A stretch of 6,261 nucleotides of DNA from contig DAOUMU010000296.1 in the NCBI GenBank assembly GCA_034409055.1, positions 1 through 6,261 of the forward strand, given 5' to 3'. A model generated the notes under the pieces. The model saw only the letters and a list, made by a program, of their open reading frames with translations. It searched no databases and was not told the DNA's origin. Positions 1-6,261 of the stretch are shown here, piece by piece (the stretch's first letter is position 1; the number at the start of each line of letters is the position of its first letter). The stretch comes from DAOUMU01 sp034409055. Lineage in GTDB: Bacteria > Chloroflexota > Anaerolineae > 4572-78 > J111. A program made the translations under genes and the position numbers.

Positions 1-1867
<1,867 letters not shown>

Positions 1868-1872
1868 GTCTA

Positions 1873-1878
1873 TCCTCT
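1873..1878 (-). promoter_or_regulatory. Ribosome binding site of the kinase, overlapping the upstream stop codon
   Basis: On the minus strand AGAGGA sits five bases before the kinase ATG and overlaps the TAG stop (1877-1879) of the binding-protein gene. This fixes the kinase start and implies that ribosomes finishing the first gene can reinitiate on the second. Confidence 0.7.
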
Positions 1879-3004
1879 ATGGCTCTATGACCATAAAACG
1901 AGTCCAGGTCTCGACGTACAATTTCTCTATCTCCAAGCTCAGCGGCAAATAGACTTCAGAGTTTGTCAGACTCTCATTGGGCGGAAAGATGACTGAATCG
2001 TTCAGGATTTCCGGTTCGATGAAGGGAATAGCGGCCTTGTTGGCGATGGCGTAGTAGTTCTCGTTGACAATCTGGGCACTGATCTCCGGTCGCAGCAAGA
2101 AGTCCAAAAAGAGTTCGGCGGTGTACTTGTTGGGACTGTTCGCCGGAATAGTAAAGTTATCACCCCATAACATGGCCCCCTCTGCGGGCAGGACATAGGT
2201 GATGGCTTCATTCTCCTCCCGACTCAACAGGACGTCTTCGGCCCAACCGACCAGTATAATGACGTCGCCGCTCAAGAGGAGAGGCAGGGCCTCTTCGGCG
2301 GTCTCACCGACAAAGACAGGGGGCTGTTTGAGTTCGAGCAGGTACTCCAGGGCCGCTTCCAGTTCGTCGGGATCCTCCGAGTTGATCGAATACCCCAGCG
2401 CTTTGAGCGGGACGGCAAGCCCTTCCCGATATTCCATCCGCATCGCGATCCGGCCAGCATAGCGCGGGTCCCACAGGTCGCGCCAGTGGGTGATTGGCTC
2501 TTCCACCAGATCACTACGAACCACCAACCCGCTCGTGCCCCAGTTGAAGGGTATTGAGTGTACGTTGTCCGGATCGTAAGCCAGGTTGCGAAAATTGGCC
2601 GAGATATTCTTAAAATTGGTCACGTTGCTGTAATCAATCTCGGCCAGCAGCCCCTCCGCCACCAATTGCGGAATAAAATCGTTGTCGAAAACGACCACGT
2701 CATACACCTCTCCCGCTCTTATGTTTGCTGCGGCCTCATTCTGGTCCTCGTAAGTCAGGTAAATGATCTTGATCCCGTACTCCTCGGTGAAGGCGTCCAG
2801 GATGGACTGGGGCATATCTTCCTCCCAGTCATAGAAGATTAACTCTTCCGCCAATGACGGCGGGGTAGGGGTGGGTACCGGGAGCAGGCTGCCACAGGCG
2901 ACTGGCAAGGTTAAGACTACGGCTGCCAGTATTGTCGTGAGTAGCCGATAACTCAGCGTCACCCATTTTGGTCTTTGAGGTTTTAAATTCATAGATGGGT
3001 GCAT
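1877..3004 (-). CDS. PotD/PotF-family polyamine-binding lipoprotein (extracytoplasmic solute-binding protein)
   Basis: This is an extracytoplasmic binding protein of the spermidine/putrescine class, 375 residues, a normal length for the family. Residues 1-37 form a lipoprotein signal: basic start, hydrophobic stretch about 21-34, then PVAC with Cys37 as the likely lipidated residue (Pro at -3 is slightly atypical). A Pro/Thr linker (PVPTPTPP) follows. Positions matching the E. coli PotD ligand pocket are kept: Trp60 (FYDW), Glu191 and Glu194 (MEYRE, for the Asp/Glu pair binding amines), Trp254 (LVGWAED), Trp280 and Asp282 (LWGDN), and a Tyr at 317/318 (ENYYAI). DLWDPRYAGR and FLLRPEIS are typical family segments. 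I recalled these matches from family knowledge rather than from an alignment. The start at 3004 is chosen over the internal Met5 because AGGAG lies nine bases upstream. No PotA, PotB or PotC gene is adjacent; the next gene is a sensor kinase, so a sensing role is plausible. Exact ligand unknown: spermidine, putrescine or another amine. Confidence 0.9.
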   Translation of the reverse strand: MHPSMNLKPQRPKWVTLSYRLLTTILAAVVLTLPVACGSLLPVPTPTPPSLAEELIFYDWEEDMPQSILDAFTEEYGIKIIYLTYEDQNEAAANIRAGEVYDVVVFDNDFIPQLVAEGLLAEIDYSNVTNFKNISANFRNLAYDPDNVHSIPFNWGTSGLVVRSDLVEEPITHWRDLWDPRYAGRIAMRMEYREGLAVPLKALGYSINSEDPDELEAALEYLLELKQPPVFVGETAEEALPLLLSGDVIILVGWAEDVLLSREENEAITYVLPAEGAMLWGDNFTIPANSPNKYTAELFLDFLLRPEISAQIVNENYYAIANKAAIPFIEPEILNDSVIFPPNESLTNSEVYLPLSLEIEKLYVETWTRFMVIEP

Positions 3005-3013
3005 TTTGTTTGT

Positions 3014-3018
3014 CTCCT
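3014..3018 (-). promoter_or_regulatory. Ribosome binding site deciding the binding-protein start
   Basis: AGGAG on the minus strand lies nine bases before the ATG at 3004-3002 and 21 bases before the internal ATG at 2992, so it supports the longer reading with the intact signal peptide. Confidence 0.65.
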
Positions 3019-3121
3019 AATCTTTGGCCGGCCTGTCGTGACGGCTGTCATAGAAAAAACCGAGTCCGTAGGTCTGCTTACCGGTCTTATCAAGAGCAAT
3101 CCATCCCCCATCTTTCTTTCT

Positions 3122-3146
3122 TATCCTCCGTTTTTGTTGGAGGATA
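3122..3146 (-). repeat. Inverted repeat in the leader of the binding-protein operon
   Basis: Arms TATCCTCC (3122-3129) and GGAGGATA (3139-3146) on the plus strand are perfect 8-base complements around a 9-base T-rich loop. In the leftward transcript the 3' arm also reads GGAGGATA, a Shine-Dalgarno-like sequence held in the stem, about 120 bases before the start codon. No U-tract follows on either strand, so a rho-independent terminator is unlikely. It could be an mRNA leader hairpin or a protein-binding site, or it could be chance. Confidence 0.45.
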
Positions 3147-3201
3147 GACGATTTCTGTTATGCCAAATAAAACCGTCCGAACTATTGCTAATATACCTTC
3201 T

Positions 3202-3210
3202 AATTGTAAA
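3202..3210. repeat. Extra copy of the palindrome core AATTGTAAA
   Basis: AATTGTAAA here repeats exactly the nine bases at 3317-3325 in the left arm of the palindrome. It lies next to the possible leftward -10 (TATATT at 3195-3190). It could be a half-site through which the same regulator touches the leftward promoter, but the sequence is short and AT-rich, so chance is a real alternative. Confidence 0.3.
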
Positions 3211-3299
3211 CAAAAGTAACAGTGTTGTCTAGGGCGTAGCCCAGTACTTTTTGTACCCTGTTTGACAAATCTATGAGCGAGTTGATACAACGGCGAAAA

Positions 3300-3305
3300 T
3301 ATAAA
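3300..3305 (+). promoter_or_regulatory. Possible -10 element for the rightward operon
   Basis: TATAAA matches five of six bases of the sigma-70 type -10. It would place transcription start around 3311-3313, right at the edge of the palindrome. No good -35 lies 16-18 bases upstream, so the promoter would need an activator or a different sigma factor. This is a weak call. Confidence 0.3.
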
Positions 3306-3312
3306 TTGACTC

Positions 3313-3345
3313 AAGGAATTGTAAAAACTTTTTTTACAATTCCTT
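3313..3345. promoter_or_regulatory. Perfect 33-base palindrome, probable operator
   Basis: Arm AAGGAATTGTAAAAA (3313-3327), loop CTT (3328-3330) and arm TTTTTACAATTCCTT (3331-3345) are perfectly complementary over 15 bases. It ends 80 bases before the PqqD-like start. The T-rich run is inside the stem, and no U-tract follows it on either strand, so this is not a standard terminator. The symmetry and the location in a divergent promoter region fit a dimeric regulator's binding site. An RNA hairpin at the 5' end of the rightward transcript is the alternative. Confidence 0.6.
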
Positions 3346-3425
3346 AATCATAACCGAACATCTCTTTGATATGCTCTCGTCACAAATACAGAGAAATGAT
3401 TAACAAAGTTTTTTAGGAGGACCCT

Positions 3426-3662
3426 ATGAACCGATTAGCCCAGCTTACTATTGATACCGAAGGATTTGTCTTCGATCCGACCTGTGGCGAAAGTTTTACG
3501 GCTAACGCACCTGGATTGTTTATCCTTAAGGGTCTGCGAGAACATAAATCGCCGGAGACGATTGCCCAAGAATTGCGGGGCAGGTACGACGTACCCCTGG
3601 ATGAGGCGGAAAAGGACATTTCGGACTTTAAGACTCGTCTACGAGCTTATCATCTGTTGTAA
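3426..3662 (+). CDS. PqqD-like small protein (RiPP recognition element fold)
   Basis: This 78-residue cytoplasmic protein has the layout of the PqqD family. A short beta region (FVFDP at 14-18, SFTAN at 23-27) matches the usual 'hydrophobic-D-P-x-G-x-x-x-x-L-N' segment. A helix about 29-39 follows (APGLFILKGL), then a winged-helix-like stretch about 41-78 (KSPETIAQEL, DEAEKDISDF, ending LL). PqqD proteins bind leader peptides and present them to modifying enzymes, and the fold is shared with RiPP recognition elements. The start has a strong AGGAGG five bases upstream. It is the first gene of the operon, and the ATP-grasp gene starts about 24 bases after its stop. No separate precursor-peptide gene is seen, and its likely partner may be the leader-like tail on the decarboxylase two genes downstream. 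There is no sign of PqqA, C or E, so PQQ synthesis is not implied. The family call is fairly sure; the function is inferred. Confidence 0.85.
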   Translation: MNRLAQLTIDTEGFVFDPTCGESFTANAPGLFILKGLREHKSPETIAQELRGRYDVPLDEAEKDISDFKTRLRAYHLL

Positions 3663-3675
3663 ATGAACTAGAGAA

Positions 3676-3679
3676 AGGA
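3676..3679 (+). promoter_or_regulatory. Ribosome binding site deciding the ATP-grasp start
   Basis: AGGA lies seven bases before the ATG at 3687 but only one base before the ATG at 3681. The spacing favours 3687 as the true start, shortening the protein by two residues (Met-Ala). Confidence 0.55.
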
Positions 3680-3686
3680 AATGGCA

Positions 3687-4724
3687 ATGAAAGAGTTAAT
3701 CGTCGGCGTATCTGGCATCAATGCGGTGGATAATCCCGGTCCAGGGGTTGGCGTGGCCCGCGCTTTGAAGGATGACCAGGCCTTGAATGTCAAAATTGTC
3801 GGTCTGGCTTACGACGCCATGGAACCGGGCATTTATCTCGACTGGCTCATTGATAAGACCTTCATGCTGCCTTATCCATCCACCGATAAGGATACTTTCA
3901 TCGAGCGGTTGCTCTACATCAAAAACAGTTACGGCCTGGATTTCATTATCCCCAATCTTGATGCAGAGCTACCCCTCTATGCCAAGTACAGCGCAGAGCT
4001 TGAGGAGTTTGGCATTAAACTTTTTGTACCGACCCCGGAGCAATTTCGACTGCGCAGCAAAGACCGGCTGGAGGATGTGGCGGAGAAAATCAATATCAAC
4101 ATACCCCAAACCAAAGTAATCAGTTCCGTCCAGGCGTTGACCGAAGCGATCCAGGAGATCGGGCTGCCGGTTATGGTCAAGGGAGCTCTTTACAAAGCCT
4201 ACCGGGCCTATACCCTCCAGGAAGCGGTCGGTTATTTTTATAAAATCGCGGCCGAATGGGGGTATCCAATCATCCTCCAGCAAGTGGTTTCCGGTGAAGA
4301 AATGAACGTGGTCGGTGTTGGCGATGGTGAAGGCAGAATCATCGGTCGGGTCGGTATTAAGAAGATGTGGATCACCCAGCTCGGCAAAATCTGGACCGGG
4401 GTGACCATTAAAAACGGGCCCATGTTGGCTGCCGCCGAGAACTTCGTGCGGGAGTACTGCTGGAAAGGCCCCTTTGAGTTGGAGTGTATGGTTGACGGGG
4501 ATACTGTCTATCTACTCGAGATCAACCCCCGCTTTCCGGCCTGGTCTTATTTTACCACCGGGGTGGGGGTCAACCTACCAGCCAACACGGTGCGGAAGGC
4601 GTTCAATCTGCCGCTGACCGCTCCCGATGATTATGAAACCGGGAAATTATACATCCGTTATACCTATGAAACTATTACAGATATGAAATCATTCCAAAAT
4701 ATTATCACCAAAGGAGAAAATTAA
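3687..4724 (+). CDS. CarB-like ATP-grasp ligase
   Basis: This protein has the ATP-grasp fold, whose enzymes activate a carboxylate as acyl phosphate and join it to an amine, thiol or hydroxyl. From the start at 3687 it has 345 residues (347 if ATG 3681 is used). An N-terminal Rossmann-like region opens with GVSGINAVDNPGPGVGVA (about 7-24). SKDR at about 124-127 starts the lid-side region. VMVKGA carries the nucleotide-binding Lys165. LQQVVSGEEMNV (197-208) forms the adenine-side strand. ELECMVDGD holds the metal ligand Glu266, and LLEINPRFPAWS (276-287) holds Glu278 and Asn280 for Mg. All the catalytic positions I can place are present, so it looks active. The INPRFPAWS ending resembles carbamoyl-phosphate synthase/PylC-type members more than D-Ala-D-Ala ligases. 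It does not look like the graspetide (microviridin) ligases. Its stop is one base before the decarboxylase ATG, and its last codons contain that gene's ribosome binding site, so expression is coupled. Substrates are unknown; the neighbours suggest an amino acid and a peptide or protein tail. Confidence 0.87.
   Translation: MKELIVGVSGINAVDNPGPGVGVARALKDDQALNVKIVGLAYDAMEPGIYLDWLIDKTFMLPYPSTDKDTFIERLLYIKNSYGLDFIIPNLDAELPLYAKYSAELEEFGIKLFVPTPEQFRLRSKDRLEDVAEKININIPQTKVISSVQALTEAIQEIGLPVMVKGALYKAYRAYTLQEAVGYFYKIAAEWGYPIILQQVVSGEEMNVVGVGDGEGRIIGRVGIKKMWITQLGKIWTGVTIKNGPMLAAAENFVREYCWKGPFELECMVDGDTVYLLEINPRFPAWSYFTTGVGVNLPANTVRKAFNLPLTAPDDYETGKLYIRYTYETITDMKSFQNIITKGEN
4711..4716 (+). promoter_or_regulatory. 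Ribosome binding site of the decarboxylase inside the ATP-grasp gene
   Basis: AAGGAG lies nine bases before the ATG at 4726 and within the last codons of the ATP-grasp gene. This supports the full-length decarboxylase start, including the leader-like N-terminal tail. Confidence 0.7.
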
Positions 4725-4725
4725 G

Positions 4726-6168
4726 ATGAACTCGAAAAAGTATGAAAAGCCTGTTATTTTGAAAGTACAAACCGGGAAAAGCAATAGGTTTGGCAACAGC
4801 CCCTCTGAGGCTCGCAGAATCCGCACCCATATCGACGGTGTCACCATTGATCAACTGGTTGCTCTCTATGGTTCACCGTTATTCGTCTTCTCGGAAACCA
4901 CCCTGCGCCAACGATACCGGGACATATACAACGCCTTTTCGACCCGCTATCCCAACGTCACCTTTGGCTGGTCCTACAAAACCAATTATCTGCCCGCGAT
5001 TTGCGCCATTTTGCACCAGGAGGGGGCGATTGCCGAGGTGGTTTCGGAAATGGAATACGATAAGGCCCGCAAGTTGGGTATCCCCGGCGAAAACATCATA
5101 TTCAATGGTCCCCATAAATCAATGGAGGCTTTGAAGCGGGCCGTTCTGGAAGGGGCCATGATTCACATTGACCACTTTGATGAGCTTTACGACCTGGAAA
5201 AAGTGGCCGACGAACTGGGTTGGCCGATTAAGGTGGGTCTGCGCCTGAACCTGGATGCAGGAATTTATCCGCAGTGGTCACGCTTTGGCTTCAACCTGGA
5301 ATCTGGCCAGGCCCTGGATGCGGTTGAAAGAATGGCCAAAACCGGCAAGTTGATCTTGAATGGCCTGCACTGCCATATCGGCACCTACATCTTGGAGCCG
5401 AATGCGTATGCCACTCAGGTCGAAAAGTTGGTCAAGTTTGGCTACGAAATCGAGGACAGGTTTGGCTTCAAGATTGAGTACCTGGACATCGGCGGTGGAC
5501 TGCCTTCCAATAACAAGCTCAAAGGCACTTATCACAATCCAGATTTGGTGGTGCCATCCATCGACGATTATGCCGAAAAGATCACCACTGCGCTGTACCA
5601 GCAGTTGCGTCCTGGCGATTTGCCCCGGCTCTTCCTGGAATCCGGGCGGGCCATTGTTGACGAAGCCGGCTACTTGGTCACCAGCATCGTCGCCTCAAAA
5701 CGGCTGGCCGACGGTCGCAAGGCCTACGTAGCCGATGGGGGCATTAACCTGCTATACACCTCGTTTTGGTATAACTTCAACCTGGACATCGACCGGGTGG
5801 TACAGGGGCTGAGCGAGCCTTCGATCATTTACGGACCGATGTGTATGAACATTGATGTGATCAAGGAAGAGATTTCACTCCCGCCCCTGGAAAGAGGGAC
5901 GCGGCTCATTCTGTCACCAGTGGGGGCCTACAATGTGACCCAATGGCTGCAATTTATCGAGTATCGGCCGAATGTGGTCCTTGTCGGCGAGGATGGCAGC
6001 GTGGATATCATTCGCGAGGCCGAAGATTTATCGGATATCGAGCGGCGTGAGCGAGTGCCAGAGCGGTTACGTCCCGTTTCGTTCATCTATGCTCTGCCGG
6101 AGCCGTTTGTGAAAATCAAGCGCCATCGAGAAACGTCTGACAATTTCCTGGTTGTGCCTGCGGGATGA
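4726..6168 (+). CDS. Fold-type III PLP decarboxylase (DapDC/ODC family) with leader-like N-terminal tail
   Basis: This 480-residue PLP enzyme of the diaminopimelate/ornithine/carboxynorspermidine decarboxylase family should remove the alpha-carboxyl from a basic or long-chain amino acid. Visible signatures: PLP lysine Lys85 in WSYKTNYLP; SRFGFN (185-190); HCHIGT (215-220); phosphate-binding DIGGGLP (254-260); ESGRAIVDEAG (305-315, normally EPGR); PMCMNIDV (371-378) with Cys373 and Asp377, the active-site residues given across the dimer; and VGAYNVTQW (399-407) with Tyr402, followed by FIEYRPN. The catalytic set is complete, so decarboxylase rather than alanine racemase activity is favoured. 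Two parts fall outside the usual fold: residues 1 to about 35, where KKYEKPVILKVQTG runs into NRFG and looks like a RiPP leader, and a C-terminal tail of about 45 residues rich in charged positions. It is the last gene of the operon, one base after the ATP-grasp stop. LysA for lysine synthesis is the dull alternative, but the neighbours and the tail argue against it. The family call is sure; the substrate is not known. Confidence 0.9.
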   Translation: MNSKKYEKPVILKVQTGKSNRFGNSPSEARRIRTHIDGVTIDQLVALYGSPLFVFSETTLRQRYRDIYNAFSTRYPNVTFGWSYKTNYLPAICAILHQEGAIAEVVSEMEYDKARKLGIPGENIIFNGPHKSMEALKRAVLEGAMIHIDHFDELYDLEKVADELGWPIKVGLRLNLDAGIYPQWSRFGFNLESGQALDAVERMAKTGKLILNGLHCHIGTYILEPNAYATQVEKLVKFGYEIEDRFGFKIEYLDIGGGLPSNNKLKGTYHNPDLVVPSIDDYAEKITTALYQQLRPGDLPRLFLESGRAIVDEAGYLVTSIVASKRLADGRKAYVADGGINLLYTSFWYNFNLDIDRVVQGLSEPSIIYGPMCMNIDVIKEEISLPPLERGTRLILSPVGAYNVTQWLQFIEYRPNVVLVGEDGSVDIIREAEDLSDIERRERVPERLRPVSFIYALPEPFVKIKRHRETSDNFLVVPAG

Positions 6169-6191
6169 CAAGCTAACCAACTGCTACCTAT

Positions 6192-6210
6192 AGCCCAAGA
6201 CTGTTGGGCT
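6192..6210 (+). terminator. Hairpin after the decarboxylase gene
   Basis: AGCCCAA (6192-6198) and TTGGGCT (6204-6210) form a perfect 7-base stem with a 5-base loop, starting 23 bases after the stop codon. No U-tract follows, so it is either a factor-dependent terminator or part of a larger structured 3' end with the next hairpin. Confidence 0.4.
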
Positions 6211-6239
6211 CCGGCTGGCCTGTGGTCCAGCCGCCGGAG
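6209..6239 (+). repeat. Second GC-rich hairpin, abutting the first
   Basis: CTCCGGCTGG (6209-6218) pairs with CCAG (6227-6230) and CCGGAG (6234-6239), leaving a 3-base bulge (6231-6233) and an 8-base loop. It shares two bases with the preceding hairpin. A further GGGCTGG (6244-6250) could compete for CCAGCC (6227-6232). It probably helps end transcription, although the window stops too soon to exclude a leader for a downstream gene. Confidence 0.4.
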
Positions 6240-6261
6240 TAGCGGGCTGGTGTCCGCGTGG

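Larger units (their letters stand above)
3005..3425. other. Divergent intergenic regulatory region
   Basis: This AT-rich spacer of about 420 bases separates the leftward binding-protein/kinase operon from the rightward PqqD-like/ATP-grasp/decarboxylase operon, so promoters for both must lie here or close by. It contains a 33-base palindrome, a hairpin in the leftward leader, a TTGACA at 3262-3267 and a TATAAA at 3300-3305. The TTGACA and TATAAA are about 32 bases apart, too far to form one promoter. On the minus strand TATATT at 3195-3190 is a possible -10 with only a poor -35. No convincing gene or RNA gene is visible. The short open frames here lack properly placed ribosome binding sites. 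Confidence 0.6.

Noticed and set aside
2989..3111. Minus-strand 40-codon open frame after the GGAGGATA of the leader hairpin
   Set aside because: The spacing from GGAGGA to its ATG is about 12 bases, the product has no recognisable feature, and it runs into the binding-protein gene in another frame. A regulatory leader peptide cannot be excluded but is unsupported.
3313..3345. Palindrome as a rho-independent terminator
   Set aside because: The T-run is within the stem, no U-tract follows on either strand, and both flanking operons point away from it, so there is no transcript to end here.
3273..3347. Plus-strand 24-codon open frame beginning MSELIQRRKYK and ending inside the palindrome
   Set aside because: No Shine-Dalgarno sequence precedes the ATG, and the end of the frame is made by the palindrome arms. 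I considered it as a precursor peptide for the PqqD-like protein but found no leader motif or coding support.
3426..3662. Assignment of the small gene to PQQ biosynthesis (true PqqD)
   Set aside because: No pqqA, pqqC or pqqE features are nearby, and the neighbours are an ATP-grasp ligase and a PLP decarboxylase. Only the fold family is supported.
3687..4724. Graspetide (microviridin-type) ligase
   Set aside because: The protein has CarB/PylC-like motifs such as INPRFPAWS, and there is no short precursor with repeated Thr/Ser and Glu/Asp core residues beside it.
4726..6168. Plain lysA (lysine biosynthesis)
   Set aside because: The core enzyme motifs fit, but the leader-like N-terminal tail, the C-terminal tail, ESGR in place of EPGR and the coupled PqqD-like and ATP-grasp genes make a housekeeping role less likely. 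It is not excluded.

Overview
The window holds two divergent gene groups separated by about 420 bases of AT-rich intergenic DNA. The organism cannot be fixed from sequence alone. Moderate GC coding DNA, clear Shine-Dalgarno sites, a lipoprotein with a Thr-Pro-rich linker and a multidomain sensor kinase would suit a free-living environmental bacterium. Chloroflexota of the Anaerolineae/Caldilineae type is my best guess, held with low confidence.

Left half, minus strand (3004 down to 1): a two-gene operon. The first gene encodes a lipid-anchored solute-binding protein of the PotD/PotF (spermidine/putrescine) family, and most ligand-contact positions are kept. Its stop codon lies inside the ribosome binding site of the next gene. 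That gene encodes a membrane histidine kinase (TM, extracellular Cache-like sensor, TM, HAMP, coiled coil, PAS, HisKA), which runs off the left edge before its ATPase domain. No permease or ATPase gene is visible, so the binding protein may feed a ligand signal to the kinase rather than serve transport.

Middle (3005-3425): the divergent regulatory region. It contains a perfect 33-base palindrome (15-base arms, 3-base loop) upstream of the rightward operon. A second copy of its AATTGTAAA core lies near a possible leftward promoter. An 8-bp hairpin in the leftward leader contains a GGAGG sequence.

Right half, plus strand (3426-6168): a tight three-gene operon with gaps of about 24 and 1 bases. 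It encodes a 78-residue PqqD-like protein (a RiPP recognition element fold), a CarB-like ATP-grasp ligase, and a fold-type III PLP decarboxylase of the diaminopimelate/ornithine decarboxylase family. The decarboxylase has an unusual N-terminal tail that resembles a RiPP leader peptide (Y-x-x-P motif near residues 6-9, ending in N-x-F-G). An RRE-type protein, an amide/ester-forming ligase and an amino-acid decarboxylase, together with a leader-like tail on the decarboxylase itself, suggest an uncharacterised peptide-tethered or protein-tethered modification pathway. This is the most interesting part of the window.

The last 90 bases (6169-6261) contain two abutting hairpins, probably a terminator or structured 3' end. 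I saw no tRNA, rRNA, CRISPR array or mobile element.
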